Part shown: positions 55,158 to 62,473 of the stretch, in pieces
Position numbering within the stretch: position 1 is the first letter of the stretch
How the letters are laid out: the number at the start of each line of letters is the position of its first letter
Source: Bacteroidales bacterium
GTDB lineage: Bacteria; Bacteroidota; Bacteroidia; Bacteroidales; F082
Assembly: GCA_017395365.1 (NCBI GenBank)
Contig: JAFPUN010000020.1
Coordinates: 186,001 to 250,000 of the forward strand
Direction: 5' to 3'
Length of the DNA stretch: 64,000 nt
Notes under the pieces: model-generated
What the model was told of the DNA's origin: nothing
The model's database searches: none
The model's input: the letters and a program-made list of their open reading frames with translations, nothing else
Made by a program: the position numbers and the translations under genes

Positions 55158-55709
55158 ATGAAAAGGATTTATCATTTCGCCATGGCCGCTGTCGTCATGT
55201 TCGCCATGGTCGCATGCGGAAACAACAATGTCAAACAAAATGAAAAAACCGAAGAACAGCCTGTGGTCGAGCAAGAGGCTTCTCAACCAGCCGAAACGGA
55301 GACTGTTCAAGAGGAACCGCAGCTTCCTGTGGGTCCCTGCACCTTGGATTTTGAAATGTTCAGTGTCGACCTCCCTGATGGATGGAAGGTGCTGAAGCAA
55401 GACAGACACGAAGCCAAAATCTATCCAGGTACTGGCGATGAGTTCAAAGGGTCCATCTTAATCCAAGAACAGCCTTATCGTCAAATGGCAGAAATGGTCA
55501 AGACCTATCAGGGTCTGCAACAGACGAAGGATTTGGGTGAGGTTAGTTTCGGAACAAACAAATTCCGTGGGTTCGCAAACGAAATGGGCGACTTCACAGT
55601 GATGATGAAAGCCAACGAAAAAGATGAATTCGTGATGGCTGAGGTTCGCAGCGATGCATACAAGAACGAGGCCTATAAGCAGATTTTGTCCTCCATAAAA
55701 CTAAAGTAA
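55158..55709 (+). CDS. Small lipoprotein of unknown function
   Basis: 183 residues. The lipobox MFAMVAC puts the lipid cysteine at residue 20. An acidic Glu/Gln/Thr-rich linker (residues 30-57) leads to a single globular domain from about residue 60 (PCTLDFEMFSVDLPDGWKVLKQDRHEAKIYPG), a pattern seen in DUF1795/PsbP-like domains. I do not recognise the family with confidence. It has its own promoter and terminator. Confidence 0.75.
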   Translation: MKRIYHFAMAAVVMFAMVACGNNNVKQNEKTEEQPVVEQEASQPAETETVQEEPQLPVGPCTLDFEMFSVDLPDGWKVLKQDRHEAKIYPGTGDEFKGSILIQEQPYRQMAEMVKTYQGLQQTKDLGEVSFGTNKFRGFANEMGDFTVMMKANEKDEFVMAEVRSDAYKNEAYKQILSSIKLK

Positions 55710-55731
55710 GCCCTGCCGAACAAAAGAGTTT

Positions 55732-55759
55732 AGGCTGTCACTCAGTGGCAGCCTTTTTT
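55732..55759 (+). terminator. Intrinsic terminator of the 183-aa lipoprotein gene
   Basis: Stem AGGCTGTCAC / GTGGCAGCCT (55732-55754 overall), tight loop, T-tract 55754-55759. It overlaps the last codons of the convergent EamA gene. Confidence 0.85.
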
Positions 55760-56634
55760 GTTTTCAGTTGGGAGAGCACCAGTCCGATGACCACCACCAG
55801 GATGCCAATGATTTTGAATGCCGTCATCTCTTCGATGGCGAGAAGATAACTGAAGATGGCTGTGAAGACTGGAATCAGGTTGGAATAGACATTAGCTCGC
55901 GATGCACCTAGTTTGCTGAAAGCGAAGGCCCATAAGGCGTAGGCGACGGCACTGCAAAACACACCGAGGCATACCAATGGGACGATGTAACCGACCACAT
56001 TGGCGAAATTGGACGGCTCAAAACGCTCCATGACGAGGACCATCGGAGCAAAATACAGCATTCCGATGATGTTTTGCACCCAGGTGATGGTCAAAGGCTT
56101 GTAGAGCTTCGTCAGTTTGATGAGCGCAATGGAATAACCCACTGCCACCAATACTGCACCGCTTAAGAACAGGATACCCTTGGGTGAGGCGGTGAATTCA
56201 AGGTCTTTGTTGAGTAGCATCACAATGACACCGACAAAGGAGACAATAAAGCCTACGATGTTCATAGGCGTCAACCGCTCTTTGAGAAAGATGCGGGCTG
56301 CGATGGGAGTCACCAAGGGTATCATGGCGATGATGGCTGATCCAATGACAGGGGAGGTGTTTTTCAGTCCATAGCCTTCAAAGATGAAATAGAGGAAAGG
56401 TTCGAACATGGCCGCCAAGGCGAAGAGTCCGAGATGTTCTTTCTTGACTTTTTCGTTCAGTCGGAAGGTGAAAAGTATGGCCGTGAAGAAAACTGTGGCT
56501 ACGACAAGGCGTAAAAAGATAGTCGCAGTGGGGTTGAGGTTTTGGTAGACTTGTGTCGACCAAACGAACGACATACCCCAGAAAACCATGGCAATAACGC
56601 CTGCGAGATGAACTATATAGCTCCTGTTTTTCAT
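55738..56634 (-). CDS. EamA/DMT-family transporter (second)
   Basis: 298 residues, ten helices, two EamA domains (FWGMSFVWSTQVYQNLNPTATIFLRLVVA; SAVAYALWAFAFSKLGASRANVYSNLIPVFTAIFSYLLAIEEMT). The second half keeps the family motif near NLIPVFTAI. The substrate is unknown. The ATG lies only 5 nt after a perfect -7 element, so the mRNA is probably leaderless or nearly so. Confidence 0.9.
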   Translation of the reverse strand: MKNRSYIVHLAGVIAMVFWGMSFVWSTQVYQNLNPTATIFLRLVVATVFFTAILFTFRLNEKVKKEHLGLFALAAMFEPFLYFIFEGYGLKNTSPVIGSAIIAMIPLVTPIAARIFLKERLTPMNIVGFIVSFVGVIVMLLNKDLEFTASPKGILFLSGAVLVAVGYSIALIKLTKLYKPLTITWVQNIIGMLYFAPMVLVMERFEPSNFANVVGYIVPLVCLGVFCSAVAYALWAFAFSKLGASRANVYSNLIPVFTAIFSYLLAIEEMTAFKIIGILVVVIGLVLSQLKTKKAATE

Positions 56635-56638
56635 GCCG

Positions 56639-56646
56639 CAAAATTA
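56639..56646 (-). promoter_or_regulatory. Probable -7 element immediately before the second EamA ATG
   Basis: Minus-strand TAATTTTG; the ATG begins at 56634, about where transcription should start. Confidence 0.5.
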
Positions 56647-56697
56647 CGGTTTTTTGAGATTGTTTTTCCGTATTGGAACATTTCGGCAAGATTTTTG

Positions 56698-56705
56698 TAG
56701 ATTTG
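56698..56705 (+). promoter_or_regulatory. Probable -7 element for the 176-aa lipoprotein gene
   Basis: TAGATTTG, 51 bp before the ATG at 56757, with a TTGG word 22 bp upstream. Confidence 0.45.
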
Positions 56706-56756
56706 CAGCGTAGAAAGGGAATTAAATCAATGTCTAATAATTAAAACCTCAAGAAA

Positions 56757-57287
56757 ATGAAAAAGTTAAGTGTTATCTGCATGACGATTCTGGCGGTGGC
56801 TTTCATGGCTTCCTGCCGCGGGCCTCAAGGTCCGGCGGGCCACGATGGTCACGATGGCAACGATGCCAATGTTTCCTCTTCAACGGTGACCGTTAAGTCG
56901 AGTGACTGGGAGTGGAATAATGCCAACGGCCAATGGGTCGTCACGATTGACTATCCTGCCATCAACAACAATGTTTACAATTATGGCGCAGTCCTTGTCT
57001 ACATGGATGTCTCGGGCGCTTGGAGCCAGGTCCCGCTGACCTATTATTATCAGGATCTCGACAACCAGGGCAATACAATCAACTGTGAGGCCTCTATCGA
57101 GGTGGCGACCTTGAGCGATGGCGCTGTGCGTCTCTTCTGGACGGAGAGCGACTTCTATGACGAGATGCGTCCCGAAACGCACGACTTCAAGATTGTGGCT
57201 ATCGAAGCTGCCGTCTACGGCATTCGTAGCGATGTCGACTACAGCGACTACGAGGCTGTGAAGACCGCCTTCCAACTGGCTGACTAA
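56757..57287 (+). CDS. Small lipoprotein with a short collagen-like stretch
   Basis: 176 residues. The lipobox AFMASC puts the lipid cysteine at residue 20; it is followed at once by GPQGPAGHDGHDGND, four Gly-X-Y triplets, then a beta-rich domain (VTVKSSDWEWNNANGQWVVTIDYPAINNNVYNYGAVLVYM). Proteins with this layout are frequent in Bacteroidota genomes but uncharacterised. Surface exposure is plausible. It is a single-gene unit ended by a palindromic repeat. Confidence 0.78.
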   Translation: MKKLSVICMTILAVAFMASCRGPQGPAGHDGHDGNDANVSSSTVTVKSSDWEWNNANGQWVVTIDYPAINNNVYNYGAVLVYMDVSGAWSQVPLTYYYQDLDNQGNTINCEASIEVATLSDGAVRLFWTESDFYDEMRPETHDFKIVAIEAAVYGIRSDVDYSDYEAVKTAFQLAD

Positions 57288-57312
57288 TAATAATATTAGT
57301 GATTAAAAACAG

Positions 57313-57346
57313 GTAGAGACGTAGCGCGCTACGTCTCTACTTTTTT
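57313..57346. terminator. GTAGAGACG palindrome acting as terminator
   Basis: Perfect 28-bp palindrome 57313-57340 (arm GTAGAGACGTAGCG), followed by TTTTTT. It is a member of the same repeat family as at 25104 and 45810, here placed exactly where a terminator for the + strand lipoprotein is needed, and 4 bp before the stop of the convergent antiporter gene. Confidence 0.75.
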
Positions 57347-58307
57347 ATTGCATTGCCAATGAGAACCACATGAATCCCACATAACCCAGGACGAGGAAGG
57401 CGCCTTCCCATCGTGAGATTTTGCGGCCTTTGCCCGTGAAGACGAACAAAAGCATCAAAGCGTTGGCTCCAAACAAGATGAGGAGCTGTTTGTTCATCAT
57501 AGGCTCAAACGGCAATGGGGTGATAAGTGCACTGACGCCTAGCACCATAAAGATATTCAATATGTTTGAGCCCAGCACATTGCCGATGGCAATGCCGGAA
57601 TTCTTCTTGGTTGCGGCTACAATCGAAGTGATGAGTTCGGGCAAAGAGGTGGCGGTAGCAACGACGGTGAGTCCGATGGTGCTCTCACTCATGCCCCAGT
57701 TGCGGGCCAAAATCTGTGCGTTGTGAGAGACAAGTTCGCCGCCTGCATACAATCCGATGATGCCTACCACGAGCGCGAGAATGGTTTTGCCCCAAGGCAT
57801 GACCGGTTGCTCACTTTCGATTTCTTCTTGTGGGACTTTGTTCAAGATGGTCAGCAGAAAATAGCCGATGCCCAGCGCCAACAGGATGATGCCATCGATC
57901 CAGTTGACATTTACGATGTCGTTTTTGCTCATGAAGAAATCATTGGCCATCACGGCAATGGCAGCGGTGGCAAGAAAGCCTACAGGAATGTCGCGTCGAA
58001 TGGAAACACGGCTCACATCAATGGGCCAAATGATAGCACTGACGCCCAAAATGAAAAGGATGTTCATCGTGTTACTTCCGATAATGTTGCCGATAGCCAA
58101 TCCCGGACTGCCTTTGGCACACGAAAACACATTGACAACCATTTCGGGTAAGGAAGTTCCAAAAGCCACGATGGTGAGTCCGATCATGAGTGGCGTCATC
58201 TTGGCGCGAACGCCGATACTAGAGGCCCCGTCGACAAGCCAGTTGGCGCCCAAAATCAAGGCTACAAAACCGACCGCTAATAATAATAAAGGTATTAAAG
58301 ATTCCAT
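57345..58307 (-). CDS. Calcium/sodium antiporter, CaCA family (YrbG-like)
   Basis: 320 residues, ten helices in two inverted halves. The alpha-1 repeat is IGLTIVAFGTSLPEMVVNVF...GLAIGNIIGSNTMNILFILG and the alpha-2 repeat IGLTVVATATSLPELITSIVAA...GIAIGNVLGSNILNIFMVLG. These Ser/Glu/Asn residues bind the exchanged cations. The length and K+-independent type match YrbG homologues. Ion selectivity is inferred from the family. Confidence 0.93.
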   Translation of the reverse strand: MESLIPLLLLAVGFVALILGANWLVDGASSIGVRAKMTPLMIGLTIVAFGTSLPEMVVNVFSCAKGSPGLAIGNIIGSNTMNILFILGVSAIIWPIDVSRVSIRRDIPVGFLATAAIAVMANDFFMSKNDIVNVNWIDGIILLALGIGYFLLTILNKVPQEEIESEQPVMPWGKTILALVVGIIGLYAGGELVSHNAQILARNWGMSESTIGLTVVATATSLPELITSIVAATKKNSGIAIGNVLGSNILNIFMVLGVSALITPLPFEPMMNKQLLILFGANALMLLFVFTGKGRKISRWEGAFLVLGYVGFMWFSLAMQ

Positions 58308-58413
58308 TCTGTTTTAATTTGGAATGCGAAAATTGAAGATTAGCTTCGCTGAATCAGTGATTTCGACAAAGTCAATGCAGAATGATGGCAAACCCCAACA
58401 TCTTTTTTTTTGT

Positions 58414-58480
58414 CATTCAACATTCAGCATTCATAATTCCACATTCATTCAACATTCAGCATTCAACATTCAGCATTCAA
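58414..58480. repeat. ATTCAACATTCAGC tandem-like repeats
   Basis: Several copies of CATTCAACATTCAGCATTCA-type words in tandem with small interruptions between two minus-strand genes, running up to the last codons of the YggS-like gene. No hairpin or frame. Confidence 0.65.
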
Positions 58481-59148
58481 TTATTATAGTGTCTTGCCCC
58501 AAAAATCTTGCTCCCTACCCGTACCATCGTCGCGCCTTCCTCAATGGCGATCGGGTAGTCGTCAGACATGCCCATCGAGATCTCTTTGAATTGCGGCTGG
58601 TTGTCGAAATAGTCATGCTTCAGCGTGTCGAAGATTCCTTTCAGGTGTTTGAATTCCTTGCGAACCTCATTCATGTCTTCTGTGAAGGTGGCCATACCCA
58701 TCACGCCGCAGATGTGTACGTTTTCCATTGATTTGAAGGCTTCTGAATCAAGCAGTTGTCTTGCTTCTTCGAGGTCAAGGCCGAACTTGGTCTCTTCTTG
58801 CGCGATATGGAATTGCAGCAGGCAATCCACCACACGGTCGTGCTTCTTGGCTTCCTTGTTGACGGCCTCCAAGAGGTTGGCCGAGTCGATGCTGTGGATG
58901 AGCGTGACAAAGGGGATGATATATTTGATTTTGTTGGTCTGTAAGTGACCGATGAAGTGCCATTGGATGTCGGCAGGCAACACCTCATGCTTGTCGCGCA
59001 TCTCTTGGGGATAGTTTTCCCCGAAGGCACGCTGCCCAGCATCATAGGCTTCCTGCAAGTCGCTGACAGGTTTGGTCTTGCTGACGGCCACCAGAGTCAC
59101 AGACTTGGGTAGCGTCGCCCTGATTTTTTCCAAGTTTTCCTTAATCAT
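58477..59148 (-). CDS. yggS: YggS-family pyridoxal-phosphate homeostasis protein
   Basis: 223 residues, a single TIM-barrel PLP-binding domain as in alanine racemase but without the second domain. Lys24 (LVAVSKTKP) would hold PLP; GENYPQEM, WHFIGHLQTNK, GLMGMA-type (here VMGMATF) and EISMGMSDDYPIAIEEGATMVRVGSKIFG are diagnostic. The family buffers intracellular PLP and affects amino-acid pools. The 3' end touches a repeat array. A -7 element (TATTTTTG, minus 59169-59176) lies 20 nt upstream. Confidence 0.94.
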   Translation of the reverse strand: MIKENLEKIRATLPKSVTLVAVSKTKPVSDLQEAYDAGQRAFGENYPQEMRDKHEVLPADIQWHFIGHLQTNKIKYIIPFVTLIHSIDSANLLEAVNKEAKKHDRVVDCLLQFHIAQEETKFGLDLEEARQLLDSEAFKSMENVHICGVMGMATFTEDMNEVRKEFKHLKGIFDTLKHDYFDNQPQFKEISMGMSDDYPIAIEEGATMVRVGSKIFGARHYNN

Positions 59149-59229
59149 GGTTTAATGATTTGAGTGTGCAAAAATAGTGAATCCTATCAATTCAACGGTT
59201 AAACATTTCAACAATTAAACAATAATTCT

Positions 59230-59237
59230 TACCTTTG
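59230..59237 (+). promoter_or_regulatory. Probable -7 element for ffh
   Basis: TACCTTTG, 20 bp before the chosen ATG at 59258; the TTG at 59249 would leave only 11 bp. Confidence 0.5.
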
Positions 59238-59257
59238 CGCCAAATTTTTTGAGTATT

Positions 59258-60592
59258 ATGTTTGAAGGATTAAGCGAAAAACTGGAACGCTCGTTCAAAC
59301 TCCTTAGGGGACAAGCGTTTATCACGGAAGTCAATATTGCTGACACGATGAAGGAAATCCGTCGCGCCCTCTTGGACGCCGACGTCAGTTACAAGATTGC
59401 CAAGGATGTTACGAATAATATTAAGGAAAAGGCTTTAGGACAGGAGATTCTCACTTCGGTGAAACCTGGTGAGATGATGGTCAAGATTGTGCACGATGAG
59501 CTGGCCGAACTGATGGGCGGCGATGCCGTCGACATCAACCTGAAAGGCCAACCCAGCATCATCTTGATTGCAGGTCTTCAAGGTTCCGGTAAGACTACTT
59601 TCTCGGCCAAACTGGCTTCCTATCTGAAACGCAAGCGTAGCAAACAAGTGTTGCTGGTAGCTGGCGACGTCTATCGTCCCGCTGCTATCGAGCAATTGAA
59701 AGTGTTGGGCCAACAGGTAGAGGTTGAGGTCTATAGCGAAGAAGGCAACAAGAACCCCGTACAGATTGCACAAAACGCCATCAACCATGCCAAGAGCCAG
59801 GGCAAGAACGTGGTTATCATCGATACCGCTGGTCGTTTGGCCGTCGACGAGGAGATGATGAACGAGATTGCCAACATCAAGGAAGCCGTGAAGCCGCATG
59901 AGACCTTGTTTGTGGTGGATGCCATGACGGGTCAGGATGCCGTCAACACGGCCAAAGCTTTCAACGACCGTTTGGACTTCGACGGTGTGGTGCTGACCAA
60001 ACTCGATGGTGACACCCGTGGCGGTGCAGCCCTTACCATCCGAACTGTGGTGGAGAAGCCTATCAAATTCGTCGGTATTGGTGAAAAGATGGATGCCTTG
60101 GATGTGTTTCATCCCAAGCGTATGGCTGACCGTATCCTTGGCATGGGCGACATCGTCTCTCTCGTGGAACGTGCCCAAGAACAGTTCGACGAAGAAGAGG
60201 CCCGCAAACTTCAGAAGAAACTCGCCCAAAATGAGTTCAACTACAATGACTTCTTGAAGCAGATCCAGCAGATCAAGAAGATGGGCAACCTGAAAGACCT
60301 CGCCAGCATGATTCCTGGCATGGACAAGGCTATGAAGGGCGAGGAGATCGACGACGATGCCTTCAAGAGCATCGAAGCCATCATCTATTCCATGACGCCG
60401 CAGGAGCGTGAGAACCCGAAGCTGCTCAATGGCACGCGCCGCAAACGTATTGCCGACGGCAGTGGCACTAGCATTGTGGAAGTCAACCGTCTCGTCAAAC
60501 AGTTTGAGGAAACAGCCAAGATGATGCGCATGATGACGACCGGTGGCGGTAAGAAGTTTGCGAGAATGGCTAGCGCGATGAGAAGAAGATAA
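59258..60592 (+). CDS. ffh: Signal recognition particle GTPase Ffh
   Basis: 444 residues from ATG 59258 (MFEGLSEKLERSFKLLRG). N domain (helical bundle), then the G domain with GLQGSGKTT P-loop, DVYRPAAIEQL, DTAGRL, TKLDGDTRGGAAL and GIGEKMDALDVFHPKRMADRILGMGD. The methionine-rich M domain follows (MIPGMDKAMKG ... MMRMMTTGGGKKFARMASAMRRR). It binds signal sequences on ribosomes and 4.5S RNA and targets membrane proteins. No SRP RNA gene was recognised nearby. Confidence 0.97.
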   Translation: MFEGLSEKLERSFKLLRGQAFITEVNIADTMKEIRRALLDADVSYKIAKDVTNNIKEKALGQEILTSVKPGEMMVKIVHDELAELMGGDAVDINLKGQPSIILIAGLQGSGKTTFSAKLASYLKRKRSKQVLLVAGDVYRPAAIEQLKVLGQQVEVEVYSEEGNKNPVQIAQNAINHAKSQGKNVVIIDTAGRLAVDEEMMNEIANIKEAVKPHETLFVVDAMTGQDAVNTAKAFNDRLDFDGVVLTKLDGDTRGGAALTIRTVVEKPIKFVGIGEKMDALDVFHPKRMADRILGMGDIVSLVERAQEQFDEEEARKLQKKLAQNEFNYNDFLKQIQQIKKMGNLKDLASMIPGMDKAMKGEEIDDDAFKSIEAIIYSMTPQERENPKLLNGTRRKRIADGSGTSIVEVNRLVKQFEETAKMMRMMTTGGGKKFARMASAMRRR

Positions 60593-60595
60593 AAG

Positions 60596-60662
60596 GATTT
60601 CAAGATTTGGTATTTCACGACCGACTACAATCTTGAAACTAGGGATTTTGAAATCTTGAAAT
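60596..60662. repeat. ATTTCAAGATTT inverted repeat between ffh and folD
   Basis: ATTTCAAGATTT (60597-60608) is complementary to AAATCTTGAAAT (60651-60662). AATCTTGAAA also recurs at about 60629-60638. No T-tract follows, so a terminator role is doubtful. Confidence 0.55.
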
Positions 60663-60668
60663 AAAACT

Positions 60669-61553
60669 ATGGATACAAAAATCATTGACGGAAAGCTTAT
60701 TTCCGAACAAATCAAGAAAGAAATCGCTGCTGAAGTGGCCGATATGATCGACCATGGCATTGCAGCCCCGCACCTTGCTGCCGTTATCGTTGGCGAAGAT
60801 GGTGCCAGCAAGACCTATGTGGCCTCGAAAGAGAAAGCCTGCCATTCGGTGGGCATGACTTCGTCGGTCTATCGTCTGCCTGAAAGCACCAGCGAGAAAG
60901 AGATGCTCGATATGGTGGAATTCTTAAACAATGACCCCGAGATTGACGGTTACATCATCCAGCTGCCGTTGCCCAAGCATATCGACGAGAACAAGGTGAT
61001 CAACGCCATCAAGCCTGAAAAGGATGTGGACGGCTTTACCAGCGTTAACGCAGGTCGCATGCAACTCGGACATCCCTGCTTTGTTCCTGCCACCCCTAAT
61101 GGTATCATGGAGCTCATCAAACGCTCGGGTATCGAGACCGTGGGTAAGAATGTGGTCGTATTGGGTCGTTCCAACATCGTAGGCACGCCTATGGCCATCC
61201 TCATGTCGCGTAAAGGCATCGATGCCACTGTCACGCTGTGCCACAGCCGCACCAAGAATCTGCCCGACATCTGCCGCAATGCCGACATCCTCGTGGCTGC
61301 CATCGGCAAGCAAGGGTTTGTGACTGCCGACATGGTGAAACCTGGTGCCGTCGTCATCGACGTGGGCATCCACCGCATCGAAGATGCTTCCAGCCCGAAA
61401 GGCTACAAGATCATGGGTGATGTGGATTATGACGAGGTCTATAAAGTGGCTTCGAAGATCACCCCGGTGCCCGGTGGCGTAGGTCCCATGACTATTGTCT
61501 CGCTGCTGCAAAACACCTTGAAAGCCGCTAAAGGCGAGGTCTATCCGAAGTAA
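60669..61553 (+). CDS. folD: Bifunctional methylenetetrahydrofolate dehydrogenase/cyclohydrolase
   Basis: 294 residues. Interconverts 5,10-methylene-, methenyl- and 10-formyl-tetrahydrofolate with NADP. Key segments: KTYVASKEKAC (catalytic Tyr/Lys), GYIIQLPLPKHIDENKVINAIKPEKDVDGFT, VVLGRSNIVGTPMAILM (nucleotide site) and TPVPGGVGPMTIVSLLQNTLKA. All expected motifs are present. Confidence 0.97.
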   Translation: MDTKIIDGKLISEQIKKEIAAEVADMIDHGIAAPHLAAVIVGEDGASKTYVASKEKACHSVGMTSSVYRLPESTSEKEMLDMVEFLNNDPEIDGYIIQLPLPKHIDENKVINAIKPEKDVDGFTSVNAGRMQLGHPCFVPATPNGIMELIKRSGIETVGKNVVVLGRSNIVGTPMAILMSRKGIDATVTLCHSRTKNLPDICRNADILVAAIGKQGFVTADMVKPGAVVIDVGIHRIEDASSPKGYKIMGDVDYDEVYKVASKITPVPGGVGPMTIVSLLQNTLKAAKGEVYPK

Positions 61554-61558
61554 ACCTT

Positions 61559-62473
61559 ATGAAAAAAGCGTGGCTCGTTGGGTTGTTGCTGCTGCTTTCG
61601 CCTTATGTATGGGCGCAGGCAGAAGGCGGCTTTTCGCCTTTCTTCGTTCCACAACTCAAGTCGGAGTTGCCTAAAGAGGTGAGTGAGACCTCGGGCCTGT
61701 TTTTTCATAATGGTCGCCTTTGGACGCATAATGACAGCGGAGGCAAGCCCATCCTCTTTGCCCTGGATACCACTACTTTTGAAATCGTACAGAGAGTTAC
61801 CTTGGCCCATGTGAGAAACATGGACTGGGAAGATGTGTGCACAGATGACAAGAGCGTGTTTGTTGGTGAATTCGGTAACAACAAAGGCACACGCAAAGAC
61901 TTGAAAGTCTATACGTTTCCTTTGTCCTCTATTCCTGATGAGGGCGATGCCGTTGTCGAAGTCGACTCCATCACTTTCCGCTATGTAGACCAAACAGACT
62001 TCTCGAAGAGAAAGTATAGGCATGACTACGACTGCGAGGCGTTCTTCGCCGCCGATGATTGCCTCTATCTTCTCGCCAAAGGTTGGGCTACTGGCACCAC
62101 ACGCCTCTATCGTTTGCCCAAAACACTTGGCGATTATGTGGCAGAAGTGGTCAATGGCTTCGACTCGCAAGGCCTGATTACGGGTGCGGATTATGATAGT
62201 GAGCGCCACATCTTGGTCGTTGTGGGCTATGTGAAGAATATATGGAAACCTTTTATGTACATCATCTTCGATTTCGATGAAGCAGGGGTCAAATTGCCCA
62301 ATCATCGTTTCGAGATGCCCCAATTGGCTGGTGGACAGATGGAAGGCATATGTTTCTTTGACGATGGCCGCTGTTATGTGTCTGCCGAAACCTCGCAAAC
62401 CATGACGGCCCGCGTTTTTGTGGTGGATTTTCGCAAATGGATTGAAAGAGAATTGAAAAATAGCAAGAAATGA
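61559..62473 (+). CDS. Secreted protein, probably beta-propeller
   Basis: 304 residues. Signal peptide (MKKAWLVGLLLLLSPYVWAQ), then repeated beta-strand segments with SGLFFHNGRLWTHNDSGGKPILFALD, NMDWEDVCTDDKSVFVGEFGNNKGTRKDLKVY, YDCEAFFAADDCLYLLAKGW, and GQMEGICFFDDGRCYVSAET. The four-fold pattern of an acidic turn followed by an aromatic strand suggests a small propeller of the phytase- or SdiA-regulated-like kind. I do not recognise a specific family. It overlaps the next gene by ATGA and is 5 bp after folD; coupling to the OmpA protein suggests a shared envelope role. Confidence 0.7.
   Translation: MKKAWLVGLLLLLSPYVWAQAEGGFSPFFVPQLKSELPKEVSETSGLFFHNGRLWTHNDSGGKPILFALDTTTFEIVQRVTLAHVRNMDWEDVCTDDKSVFVGEFGNNKGTRKDLKVYTFPLSSIPDEGDAVVEVDSITFRYVDQTDFSKRKYRHDYDCEAFFAADDCLYLLAKGWATGTTRLYRLPKTLGDYVAEVVNGFDSQGLITGADYDSERHILVVVGYVKNIWKPFMYIIFDFDEAGVKLPNHRFEMPQLAGGQMEGICFFDDGRCYVSAETSQTMTARVFVVDFRKWIERELKNSKK

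Noticed and set aside
58414..58480. Possible short CRISPR or iteron set
   Set aside because: Contiguous low-complexity units without spacers and no replication or cas gene nearby.
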